Counted from the first letter of the stretch, positions 1 through 7,205 are shown. The stretch is 10,355 nt of DNA from an uncultured Bacteroidales bacterium (GCA_903873355.1 CAIQOG010000178.1:1-10355), one strand, 5' to 3'. Notes: a model not told the origin generated them from the sequence alone. Program-made: numbers and translations.

Positions 1-1610
1 AGCAGTTATCTACCTATAATTTCAGTATAAATCGTTTTGTTGAAGAACGTAATCCTGACTGGGATATGCTTGAAGAATATGTCAGGCTCTTTCCTGATAG
101 CACCCTGCGCGTCACCGTTATTGATTCCATCGGCAATGTAACATTTGATTCGTTCGTGAAAAAAGGAACGAAACTTGAAAATCATGCCAACCGACCGGAA
201 ATACAAATGGCTAACTACAACACAAATGGTAAAGCCATCCGTCATTCAGCTTCAACCGGAAAAAATTATTACTACCTGGCCCACCATTTCACCAAAAGTT
301 ATGTACGAAGTGCATTACCTTACAATGTTAGCCTGATTAATACACTGAAAGCCAATACATTTTTCCTGTATTTTATGCTTTTGGTATTGATTGCTGCCGG
401 TATTGTTTTATACTTCATTTCCCGAAATTTCACCAAATCGATAGACCGACTACGAATTTTCATTCAAAAAGCAGAAAAGGAAGAGTATTTCAACACAGAT
501 ATTGAATTCCCAAACGACGAGCTTGGCGAAATAAGCAAAAACATTGTGAAGCTGTATAAATTGCAGCTTGAAACCAAGGAACAACTAAACAAAGAGCGCG
601 AAAAACTGATAAAACACCTTCAGATTTCACAGGAAGGACTGGCTATTTTCTCGGCAGAGAAGAAGGAAATTCTGGCCAACAGCCACTTTATTCAATACAG
701 CAATATCCTTTGCGACGAGCAAAGCGAAAGTTCCAATCAGATTTTCAGTCTGCCGGAATTTTCAGAAATAAATCAGTTCATTGACCAAAGTCTGCAAAAC
801 AACGAGATGAAGCGAAAAAAACTCACAATTGAAAAGGGTGGTCGTGTATTCGCTGTACAGTGCATTGTCTTTCAGGATAGTACGTTCGAAATTTCCATAA
901 ACGATATCTCGGTTCAGGAACACGAAAACGAACTGAAACGACATCTCACTCAGAATATTTCTCACGAATTGAAAACTCCGGTAAGTAGTATTCTGGGCTA
1001 TATGGAAAGTATTCTGGAAAATCCTGAAATGGATGCAGAGCGTCAACGGTTCTTTGTAGAGCGGTCGTTTCAGCAGGCACAACGTTTACGCGATTTGCTT
1101 CAGGATATTTCCACCCTCAACAAAATGGACGAGGCCAAACGCTTGTTTGACAAAGAATCCTGCAATATTTCGGAGGTTATTCAGGATGTGCTGAACGATG
1201 TTCATCTGGAAATCGAGCAGAAAGAATGTACCGTGTTGACCAATTTCCAGCCCGAAACAAGCATTCAGGGGAATCGCTCACTGGTATATTCCATTTTCAG
1301 AAACCTGATGGATAATGCGCTGAATTATGCCGGCGACAAAATAATTATTGATATCAACTGTTATCGCGAAGATGACGAATTTATCTATTTCTCGTTCAGC
1401 GACAATGGTGTGGGTGTTTCTGAAGAACATTTAGCGCGTTTATTCGAACGTTTTTACCGTGTAGATAAAGGTCGCAGCCGGAAAGCGGGTGGAACTGGTT
1501 TAGGACTGGCCATTGTGAAAAATGCTATCATTTTCCACAAAGGAACAATTTCAGCTAAAACTGTTCCCGGTGGCGGTTTGAGTTTTATATTCTCATTAAG
1601 AAAGCATTAA
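1..1610 (+). CDS. Sensor histidine kinase (PhoR-like architecture), 5'-truncated by window edge
   Basis: Membrane sensor kinase of a two-component system: it autophosphorylates on histidine and passes the phosphate to a response regulator not in this window. The frame is open from the first complete codon (position 3) with no stop, so the true start lies to the left; the Met codon at 66 is internal. Counting from that Met: residues 1-95 are an extracytoplasmic sensor segment, 97-119 a hydrophobic membrane helix, about 117-170 a HAMP-type linker, about 187-280 a PAS-like region (weakly supported), about 290-355 the dimerisation domain with phosphoacceptor His300 in ISHELKTP, and 400-514 the ATPase domain with N-box NLMDNALNYA (Asn417), G1 box DNGVG (from Asp446) and G2 box GTGLGL (from Gly476). 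All catalytic boxes are intact. The first membrane helix is presumably off the edge. The stop codon directly abuts an inverted-repeat element. The stimulus is unknown. Confidence 0.93.
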   Translation, partial: QLSTYNFSINRFVEERNPDWDMLEEYVRLFPDSTLRVTVIDSIGNVTFDSFVKKGTKLENHANRPEIQMANYNTNGKAIRHSASTGKNYYYLAHHFTKSYVRSALPYNVSLINTLKANTFFLYFMLLVLIAAGIVLYFISRNFTKSIDRLRIFIQKAEKEEYFNTDIEFPNDELGEISKNIVKLYKLQLETKEQLNKEREKLIKHLQISQEGLAIFSAEKKEILANSHFIQYSNILCDEQSESSNQIFSLPEFSEINQFIDQSLQNNEMKRKKLTIEKGGRVFAVQCIVFQDSTFEISINDISVQEHENELKRHLTQNISHELKTPVSSILGYMESILENPEMDAERQRFFVERSFQQAQRLRDLLQDISTLNKMDEAKRLFDKESCNISEVIQDVLNDVHLEIEQKECTVLTNFQPETSIQGNRSLVYSIFRNLMDNALNYAGDKIIIDINCYREDDEFIYFSFSDNGVGVSEEHLARLFERFYRVDKGRSRKAGGTGLGLAIVKNAIIFHKGTISAKTVPGGGLSFIFSLRKH

Positions 1611-1707
1611 GCCCCCTAAATCCCCCTAAAGGGGGACTTTTTGGCACAGTGCGATCATCAAACAGAATTTAAAAATATTAAATTCCCCATTTAGGGGGTT
1701 AGGGGGC
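1611..1707. repeat. REP-like inverted-repeat element between kinase and permease
   Basis: Two C/G-rich arms of about 25 bases face each other: 1611-1636 begins GCCCCCTAAATCCCCC, and the reverse complement of 1684-1707 begins GCCCCCTAACCCCCTAAA. They differ by a small indel and a few substitutions and are separated by about 47 A/T-rich bases. Each arm also folds on itself (CCCCC-TAAA-GGGGG on the left, CCCC-ATTTA-GGGG on the right), as in paired REP or MITE-like sequences. The element starts on the base after the kinase stop codon and ends 8 bases before the permease ATG. I associate this motif style with dispersed intergenic repeats of Bacteroidetes, but copy number cannot be seen from one window. 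Confidence 0.75.
1622..1642 (+). terminator. Possible weak terminator inside the left repeat arm
   Basis: A 5-bp G/C stem (CCCCC, 1622-1626; GGGGG, 1631-1635) with a TAAA loop is followed two bases later by a run of five T (1638-1642), 12 bases after the kinase stop codon. It has the form of an intrinsic terminator, but the stem is short and belongs to the repeat element, so termination may be incidental. Confidence 0.35.
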
Positions 1708-1715
1708 AAATTATT

Positions 1716-2954
1716 ATGTTTCGCAGCAAATGGACTCCTTTGTTTCTCAGTAATTTTCTGGGAATTTTCAACGATAATTTTCTGAAATACTGCATTATCT
1801 TTATTGCTGTTACATGGGCAAAACCTTCATGGTTGTCGCAATCACAATTAATTTCTATAGTCTCGGCTTCGTTGGTAATTCCGTATTTGTTTCTTTCTCC
1901 ATTAGGTGGTCGTCTGGCAGTCAGTTATTCAAAAAAACTTGTTTTTCGCATTTGTAAACTGCTAGAAATTCCGATACTTGCTGTGGCTTGTGTGGCTTTT
2001 TGGTATCAGTGGATTATGGTGGCTGTTTCGGCTGTACTACTAATGGGGATTCTGAGCTGCTTATATTCTCCATCCAAATACAGTCTGATTCGCGATATTG
2101 GTGGTGAAGAAGGTGTTTCATTTGGCAGCGGCGTGTTCGAAACTATGGCTTTTCTCGGAATATTAGTTGGAATGGTAGCTGCATCGTTGGTATCCGATTA
2201 TTTCAACAAGTGGACTATTTTTGCAATTTTGATAGGACTGGGAGTTTTGGGTTTTTTAGTTACTTCAACTATCCGCGCGACAGAATTACCCGAAAATAAA
2301 TTAAATACAGGTACTTTGAATCCTTTGAAGTTTCTGATTGAATCATTCAGTTTTGCACGTCAACATCCTAATGTGAATCATGCCATTTTTGGAGCTTCTA
2401 CTTTCTGGTTAATTGGCGGCATGCTGCAAATGAATCTGGTTATTCATGCCGGACATGTATATCAAGCTTCAAATACTGTTACAGGGCTGATTATGGCATG
2501 TGCAGCCATTGGAATTGCGATAGGAACATGGACAGCCGGTCAGTTATCAGGAAAAACAGTGAAAAAAGGACTTATTCTGATTGGGATTGGCAGCATGACT
2601 TTATTGTTATTGATTATGACATTTGTTCAGCTTAATCTGACCGTGTTTACCACCCTTGTATTCGCAGTTGCATTCTCCGGTGGTCTGTTTCAGATTCCAT
2701 GTCTGTCGTTGCTTCAGAATGCCAACCTCGGTCGCAAACTAGGCGATATGATTGCTTATCTCAATCTGGTTACCTTCATTTTTGTGCTGCTCGGCACACT
2801 TCTATTTTCCCTCACAGCACATTTCACTTCCGAAAATAGTTTTGCGGTTTTTGGCGTGATGACCGCTATTTGTCTCGCCGTTAGTTTCATTTTCCTCAAA
2901 AGCTCTCCCGAGTACCTGAAAGCAACGAAAGCAATGTTTAAATTCATGTTGTAA
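1716..2954 (+). CDS. MFS permease, LplT (lysophospholipid transporter)-like
   Basis: A 412-residue polytopic inner-membrane protein, the normal length for a 12-helix major facilitator. The N-terminus carries FNDNFLK (residues 18-24), and SPSKYSLIRDI (118-128) resembles the (G/S)P.KY.(I/L) motif of the LplT group, which flips lysophospholipids inward for re-acylation by Aas-type acyltransferases; some relatives are fused to acyltransferase/acyl-ACP synthetase domains. Here the permease stands alone and no acyltransferase lies beside it, so the substrate is inferred from family resemblance only. A degenerate MFS motif A (GGRLAVSYSKK, from residue 64) follows the second helix. The ATG at 1716 is chosen because the conserved N-terminal motif follows directly; AGGGGG at 1701-1706, part of the repeat arm, lies nine bases upstream and could act as a fortuitous ribosome-binding site. 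No terminator is visible after the stop. A general MFS exporter remains possible. Confidence 0.85.
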   Translation: MFRSKWTPLFLSNFLGIFNDNFLKYCIIFIAVTWAKPSWLSQSQLISIVSASLVIPYLFLSPLGGRLAVSYSKKLVFRICKLLEIPILAVACVAFWYQWIMVAVSAVLLMGILSCLYSPSKYSLIRDIGGEEGVSFGSGVFETMAFLGILVGMVAASLVSDYFNKWTIFAILIGLGVLGFLVTSTIRATELPENKLNTGTLNPLKFLIESFSFARQHPNVNHAIFGASTFWLIGGMLQMNLVIHAGHVYQASNTVTGLIMACAAIGIAIGTWTAGQLSGKTVKKGLILIGIGSMTLLLLIMTFVQLNLTVFTTLVFAVAFSGGLFQIPCLSLLQNANLGRKLGDMIAYLNLVTFIFVLLGTLLFSLTAHFTSENSFAVFGVMTAICLAVSFIFLKSSPEYLKATKAMFKFML

Positions 2955-3079
2955 AACATACAAATCCGAAAAACAAAATTCACACAAATTTCATACATTG
3001 CCAATCGTTTTTCTTAATTAAAAACCAGTTTATTTTTTAGTATTAATCCTTTATATTTTAATAGGATATGAAACGAAGT

Positions 3080-3124
3080 TGAAATAATTTAATCGTAAAT
3101 ATTTTAAACGATTCAATTATTTCA
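3080..3124 (+). promoter_or_regulatory. Long hairpin / inverted repeat in the leader of the EF-G-like gene
   Basis: Arms 3080-3096 and 3108-3124 are reverse complements at 16 of 17 positions (one T-C mismatch) around an 11-base A/T-rich loop. The repeat ends 43 bases before the start codon. It has no following T-run and so is not an intrinsic terminator. It may be an mRNA leader stem-loop or a protein-binding site. The rest of the 213-base gap is strongly A/T-rich; the nearest -7-like match is TATATTTT at 3052-3059, one base off TAnnTTTG, and I do not count it as a confident promoter. Confidence 0.6.
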
Positions 3125-3167
3125 TTTAAGTTCCATACGACCGTTGAATAAATAAATTTTTAAACGT

Positions 3168-5327
3168 ATGAAAGTATATCAATCGAATGAAATTAAAAAC
3201 ATTTCATTGCTGGGTAGTTCCGGCTCGGGGAAAACCACTCTTGTAGAAGCTATGCTTTTCGAGAGTGGAGTTATAAAACGCAGAGGCACTGTTGCCGCTC
3301 AAAACACTGTTTCAGATTACTTTCCGGTTGAAAAGGAGTACGGCTATTCCGTATTTTCGACCATTATCCAGACTGAATGGCTGGAGAAAAAACTAAATTT
3401 TATTGATTGTCCGGGTTCCGACGACTTTATCGGTGGCGTGGTTACTTCACTCAATGTTACCGACACAGCACTTATCCTCATCAACACGCAGTATGGCGTG
3501 GAAGTCGGCACCAACAATCACTTCCGCTACACCGAAAAATTCAACAAACCCGTTATTTTCGTTACCAACCAACTCGATCAGGAAAAAGCTGATTTCGACA
3601 AAACGCTGGAATCGCTGAAAGAAAATTTCGGCAGCAAAGTTGTTCAGATTCAATATCCTGTAAATGTTGGTCCGCAGTTTAATGCTGTAGTCGACGTACT
3701 TAAAATGAAATTATACCGCTGGAAACCAGAAGGCGGTGTTCCCGATGTCCTCGAAATCCCTGCCGATCAGATTAATAAAGCTCAGGAACTTCACAATATA
3801 TTGGTTGAAGCTGCTGCTGAACACGATGAGGAACTGATGGAGAAATTCTTCGATCAGGGTTCGCTTAGCGAGGAAGAAATGCGTATTGGTATCCGCAAAG
3901 GATTGATTCACCGCGACATGTTCCCTGTTTTCTGCGTTTGCGCCGGAAAAGATATGTGTGTTCGCCGTTTGATGGAATTTGTAGGAAACGTTTCGCCAAG
4001 TGTGGATAAGACTGAAAAACCGAAAACTTGCGATGGTAAAGAAGTAGCTCCCGATCCTGCCGGTCCAACGAGTATCTATGTATTCAAAACCAGTGTTGAG
4101 CCACATATCGGTGAAGTTTCGTACTTCAAGGTAATGAGCGGAAAAGTAAAAGAAGGAGATGATTTGGTGAATGTTGACCGTGGTTCGAAAGAACGTCTGA
4201 GTCAGATTTTCTCAGTTGCAGGTCAAATTCGCACAAAAGTTGACGTACTGGTTGCCGGTGATATTGGTGCTACTGTAAAACTGAAAGATACCCGTACGGG
4301 AAATACATTGAACGTAAAAGGTTGTGAATATGATTTCAAGGAAATCAAGTATCCTGAACCAAAATATCGTCGTGCCATTAAAGCTGTTTCAGAATCAGAC
4401 GAAGAAAAACTCAGTGAAGTGCTTACCCGCATGCACGAGGAAGATCCAACCTGGGTGGTTGAACAGTCTAAAGAATTGAAACAAACTATTCTTTATGGTC
4501 AGGGAGAATTCCACCTCCGCACGTTGAAATGGAGAGTGGAACACAACGATAAAATTCCAATTGAATACAAAGAACCAAAAATTCCATACCGCGAAACCAT
4601 TACCAAAAACGCCCGAGCCGATTACCGTCACAAAAAACAATCGGGTGGTTCGGGTCAGTTTGGCGAAGTTCACATGATTATTGAACCTTATTTTGATGGG
4701 ATGCCAGCTCCGGAAATGTTCCGCTTCAATGGTCAGGAATTCAAAATCAGCAACCGTGATACACAAGTTATCGATTTGGATTGGGGTGGTAAATTGGTGC
4801 TTATCAACAGTATTGTTGGTGGTTCTATCGATGCCCGCTTTGTTCCTGCCATCCTGAAAGGTATCATGGATCGCATTGAACAAGGTCCACTAACCGGTTC
4901 GTATGCCCGCGACGTACGTGTGATTGTGTACGATGGAAAAATGCATCCTGTTGATTCAAACGAAATTTCGTTCCGTCTTGCCGGACGTCACGCATTCTCA
5001 CAAGCTTTTAAAGAAGCTGGTCCAAAATTACTTGAGCCGGTTTACGATGTGATTGTTCAGACTCCATCCGACCGTTTGGGTGATATAATGAGTGATTTAC
5101 AAGGTCGTAGAGCAGTTATTATGGGCATGGAAAGTGAAAAAGGTTACGAGAAACTGTCAGCTAAAATTCCATTGAAAGAATTGGGAAGTTATTCAACCAC
5201 ACTGAGTTCGCTTACCGGTGGACGTGCTTCGTTCAGTATGAAGTTTGCAAGTTATGAGCTCGTACCGATGGATATTCAGGACAAATTGCTTAAAGAATAC
5301 GAAGCAACTAAAAAAGAAGAAGAATAA
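3168..5327 (+). CDS. fusA2: Elongation factor G-like paralogue (EF-G2 type) with degenerate GTPase motifs
   Basis: A 719-residue translational-GTPase fold of EF-G length, acting on the ribosome in the cytoplasm. The P-loop is intact (GSSGSGKT, residues 16-23). The other motifs deviate from EF-G: switch I reads EKEYGYSV (55-62) where EF-G has about ERGITI; G3 reads DCPGSDDF (80-87) where EF-G has DTPGHVDF, so the catalytic His is Ser84; G4 reads NQLD (134-137) instead of NKxD. Domain II, domain III (GQGEFHL), domain IV (GGSGQFGEV) and a complete C-terminal domain are all present, with no frameshift. In Bacteroides thetaiotaomicron an EF-G paralogue, EF-G2, is reported to support translation without GTP hydrolysis under carbon limitation, under the regulator Cur; this gene is probably its counterpart, by inference. 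The gene is apparently monocistronic, with its own leader hairpin and a strong terminator. The symbol is by analogy. Confidence 0.88.
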   Translation: MKVYQSNEIKNISLLGSSGSGKTTLVEAMLFESGVIKRRGTVAAQNTVSDYFPVEKEYGYSVFSTIIQTEWLEKKLNFIDCPGSDDFIGGVVTSLNVTDTALILINTQYGVEVGTNNHFRYTEKFNKPVIFVTNQLDQEKADFDKTLESLKENFGSKVVQIQYPVNVGPQFNAVVDVLKMKLYRWKPEGGVPDVLEIPADQINKAQELHNILVEAAAEHDEELMEKFFDQGSLSEEEMRIGIRKGLIHRDMFPVFCVCAGKDMCVRRLMEFVGNVSPSVDKTEKPKTCDGKEVAPDPAGPTSIYVFKTSVEPHIGEVSYFKVMSGKVKEGDDLVNVDRGSKERLSQIFSVAGQIRTKVDVLVAGDIGATVKLKDTRTGNTLNVKGCEYDFKEIKYPEPKYRRAIKAVSESDEEKLSEVLTRMHEEDPTWVVEQSKELKQTILYGQGEFHLRTLKWRVEHNDKIPIEYKEPKIPYRETITKNARADYRHKKQSGGSGQFGEVHMIIEPYFDGMPAPEMFRFNGQEFKISNRDTQVIDLDWGGKLVLINSIVGGSIDARFVPAILKGIMDRIEQGPLTGSYARDVRVIVYDGKMHPVDSNEISFRLAGRHAFSQAFKEAGPKLLEPVYDVIVQTPSDRLGDIMSDLQGRRAVIMGMESEKGYEKLSAKIPLKELGSYSTTLSSLTGGRASFSMKFASYELVPMDIQDKLLKEYEATKKEEE

Positions 5328-5355
5328 AACAGACGATTCTTTTGCTTTCAAAATC

Positions 5356-5391
5356 AAAAGCAGTTATCCGGAAACGGATAACTGCTTTTTT
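5356..5391 (+). terminator. Strong intrinsic terminator of the EF-G-like gene, possibly bidirectional
   Basis: A perfect 15-bp stem (5356-5370 with 5375-5389) is closed by a GAAA tetraloop and ends in six T (5386-5391), 28 bases after the stop codon. Read on the minus strand, the stem is followed by TTTTGATTTT, so it could also stop transcription of the convergent regulator gene. Confidence 0.92.
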
Positions 5392-5400
5392 AGTTTAAAC

Positions 5401-5435
5401 AACTGACGGGGTGACTCAAAGTCACCCCGTCAGTT
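5401..5435 (-). terminator. Perfect 16-bp hairpin after the LytTR gene, without a clear T-run
   Basis: Arms 5401-5416 and 5420-5435 are perfectly complementary (core ACGGGGTGACT) around a CAA loop. It lies 7 bases past the stop of the minus-strand regulator. On the minus strand only GTTT follows the stem and on the plus strand there is no T-run, so on its own it is a poor intrinsic terminator. It may work together with the neighbouring hairpin at 5356-5391, or stabilise the 3' end of the mRNA. Confidence 0.6.
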
Positions 5436-5442
5436 ACTATGC

Positions 5443-6264
5443 TTATAGATTCAACGCCATTCTCAAAGCTTTATAACCGGCAGGACTGGTTTTGATTTGC
5501 TGGCCATTCTTGAGCGTGAGTAGCTGGTTTTGTTTTTCGAAAAGCTCAATACGCGATATCATTTCGACATTTACAATAACCGATCGATGTACCCGCACAA
5601 ATTGATTTTCGGGTAAATGTTCCTCAAAATACTTCATGGTTTGTTCTTTCAGGTACTTTCCTTCGCGGGTAAAAATCTGAACATAATCACCATCCGCCTG
5701 AAGATAAAGAATGTCCTGAACAAGCACCACATGTATTTTTGTTCCTGATTTAACAGCAATCCGTTCAAGTAATTCTGTATCGGAGGCTTTATTCAGCTTT
5801 TTCTCATCAGCAATTGCTGGCACATCACTTGTTTCTTCTGAATTTTTAGCTGATAACACTGTATTTCTGAAATACAAAAGGATAATCAGATAAATAAATA
5901 AGCCTAACAATCCGCGTATCGGCAGCAAGGGACTGAGTTTTGAGCTGATTTCTTCTCCTGCAATCAAATAAATAATTCCATAACCGGCACCCAACCACAA
6001 TCCCAGACATAGCACTGCCAGTGCAATTTGGTTCACAAGCCGCTGATAAAGTGTGAGTGCCCCAAAGTTGCCAAACTTAACCACATTCCACAAAATCAGT
6101 CCAATGACCGCAAACAGAGCTGCATGGGCAAATCCATCCAACCACAACACCCAACCTGGAACGGCAGTAAGTGAACTCAGCGCCAACGTCTGAATTATCC
6201 CATACAGCATCCACAGCAGAATGTATTGAAATGTTTTTGTTGTATTTGTCAGTAAAGGTTGCAT
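5443..6264 (-). CDS. Membrane-anchored LytTR-family transcriptional regulator
   Basis: A 273-residue protein with four predicted membrane helices (about residues 12-30, 38-58, 78-102 and 114-132), a charged linker (138-168) and a C-terminal LytTR DNA-binding domain (about 170-270). The LytTR signature is clear: ILYLQADGDYVQIF, then the strand-helix stretch FVRVHRSVIVNVEMI (222-236), then a C-terminal LKNGQQIKTSPAGYKAL. There is no receiver domain, so this is not a classical phospho-activated response regulator; it is probably a one-component regulator tethered to the inner membrane that senses an envelope signal through its helices or through a partner protein. It lies 81 bases downstream of the LiaF-like gene on the same strand with no terminator between them, so the two are probably co-transcribed. 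A LytTR-like direct repeat lies just upstream of the start. The targets are unknown. Confidence 0.88.
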   Translation of the reverse strand: MQPLLTNTTKTFQYILLWMLYGIIQTLALSSLTAVPGWVLWLDGFAHAALFAVIGLILWNVVKFGNFGALTLYQRLVNQIALAVLCLGLWLGAGYGIIYLIAGEEISSKLSPLLPIRGLLGLFIYLIILLYFRNTVLSAKNSEETSDVPAIADEKKLNKASDTELLERIAVKSGTKIHVVLVQDILYLQADGDYVQIFTREGKYLKEQTMKYFEEHLPENQFVRVHRSVIVNVEMISRIELFEKQNQLLTLKNGQQIKTSPAGYKALRMALNL

Positions 6265-6272
6265 TTTCCCAA

Positions 6273-6300
6273 TTATCAGTTGACAGTTATCAGTGAACAG
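6273..6300. repeat. Two-copy 14-bp tandem repeat before the LytTR gene
   Basis: Copies 6273-6286 (TTATCAGTTGACAG) and 6287-6300 (TTATCAGTGAACAG) match at 12 of 14 positions and are directly adjacent. They fill much of the 81-base gap between the LiaF-like and LytTR genes. Confidence 0.7.
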
Positions 6301-6305
6301 TTGTT
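6276..6305. promoter_or_regulatory. Candidate LytTR binding site (direct repeat, 21-bp period)
   Basis: LytTR proteins bind pairs of 9-bp direct repeats of the general form [TA][AC][CA]GTTN[AG][TG], spaced by roughly one to two helical turns. TCAGTTGAC (6276-6284) matches 8 of 9 positions and ACAGTTGTT (6297-6305) also 8 of 9; they start 21 bases apart. The site begins 11 bases before the LytTR start codon, which suggests autoregulation. The motif is short and overlaps a tandem repeat, so chance is possible. Confidence 0.35.
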
Positions 6306-6345
6306 TTGACCTAAATCATTAACCATTTATCACTAAACATTAGTA

Positions 6346-7149
6346 TTAGTTTCTCAGTTCACCGCCACCAAACACACAAGCTCCTGTAATAATGAGTTTC
6401 CGTGTTTTATCTTTCGGCTCAATAGGCAAACGGTTATCTTGAAATCCTCCAAAAACGGCATCCAAATGCGTTTCCACATACCAATCATTTGGAACATAAA
6501 TTGTAATTCCACCAAACACAGCGTTGATATCAAGGCATGTATCACCTTCGGGCAAGTTTGTTCTCCGAAGATCCAGAATAATTCCACCGAAAACAGCATT
6601 CAGTTCACCACCTTTAAATTCAGGATCAAGCACGATGTGTTCTCCACTTCCAAAAATACTGTTTTTCGAAAAACCGTCTGTGTTACTCCAGTTTGTTTTA
6701 TTATTCCGATAATGGTGGTGCTCGTGTCGATAATGGCGCTTTTGTTCACAGTTGCTGTCAAAATTTCCAAAACCCCATTGTGGAAAAATAAACTTCTGCA
6801 AAATAATTAACATCCCGGCAAAGATAAACAACAACGGCCAATAAATGTGGACAAAGTTTGCATTTAATCCAGGTAACAGATTTGGGTAAACTTCAATAAT
6901 TCTGGGGACTAGGAAGAATTTACCAATTACAATTAAAATAATCCCCGAAATCCAATGCCTTTTGAAAAGGTTGACAATACCAATGAAGATTAATAACATT
7001 GGCCATGAGATAATTACAGCTTCAAGTTGACCGGGAATCATTCCTGTCTTTAATCCCAAAAAAACAGAACCTAATAAAATAAGAAACAATCCAAAACCAA
7101 CTCCTTTGGTATAACCCGTACGAAACGAGTTTTTAATTTCATTTTCCAT
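6346..7149 (-). CDS. LiaF-like membrane protein with His-rich linker and C-terminal NAVFGG repeats
   Basis: A 267-residue protein. Four hydrophobic helices (about residues 17-37, 41-62, 66-82 and 100-122) form a LiaI/LiaF-type membrane region. A short His-rich linker follows (HYRHEHHHYR, 139-148), then a soluble C-terminal domain of the LiaF 'cell-wall-active antibiotics response' kind. That domain shows a recurring motif: NSIFGSG (163-169), NAVFGG (184-189), NAVFGG (209-214), DAVFGG (230-235) and CVFGGG (258-263), spaced 21-27 residues apart, which looks like rungs of a beta-helical or stacked-sheet fold. In Firmicutes, LiaF restrains an envelope-stress two-component system; by inference this protein may control the downstream membrane LytTR regulator in the same operon. 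The ATG at 7149 sits about 22 bases behind a good promoter. The His-rich linker is a lineage oddity of unknown role. Confidence 0.85.
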   Translation of the reverse strand: MENEIKNSFRTGYTKGVGFGLFLILLGSVFLGLKTGMIPGQLEAVIISWPMLLIFIGIVNLFKRHWISGIILIVIGKFFLVPRIIEVYPNLLPGLNANFVHIYWPLLFIFAGMLIILQKFIFPQWGFGNFDSNCEQKRHYRHEHHHYRNNKTNWSNTDGFSKNSIFGSGEHIVLDPEFKGGELNAVFGGIILDLRRTNLPEGDTCLDINAVFGGITIYVPNDWYVETHLDAVFGGFQDNRLPIEPKDKTRKLIITGACVFGGGELRN

Positions 7150-7177
7150 AACTTTTTTGTGTTTAAAATTTATGCAG

Positions 7178-7205
7178 CAAAGATACGTGCATTCAGCATC
7201 GCAAA
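7178..7205 (-). promoter_or_regulatory. Bacteroidetes-type promoter of the LiaF-LytTR operon
   Basis: On the minus strand, TATCTTTG (7185-7178) matches the TAnnTTTG -7 element perfectly. A TTTG (7205-7202) lies 16 bases upstream as the -33 element, which is slightly close. Transcription would start roughly 20 bases before the LiaF-like ATG. Confidence 0.6.

Noticed and set aside
66..1610. Start of the histidine kinase at the ATG at 66
   Set aside because: The frame is open from base 3 to the ATG and encodes plausible sensor-domain sequence, and a first membrane helix is missing, so the gene begins outside the window.
1611..1707. Inverted-repeat element as an insertion sequence remnant carrying a gene
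   Set aside because: Its 97 bases hold no coding frame and no recognisable transposase fragment, and target-site duplications are not evident.
3080..3124. Leader hairpin as an intrinsic terminator or known riboswitch
   Set aside because: No T-run follows the stem, and no conserved riboswitch core is recognisable in this A/T-rich leader.
4395..4883. Minus-strand open frame of 162 codons inside the EF-G-like gene
   Set aside because: It is antisense to a well-conserved gene, its product has no family features, and it is explained by the codon pattern of the real gene. The same applies to the frames at 3711-4106 (-), 762-1082 (-) and 6439-6810 (+).
6273..6300. Tandem repeat as the start of a CRISPR array
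   Set aside because: There are only two directly adjacent copies of 14 bases, with no spacers and no cas genes.
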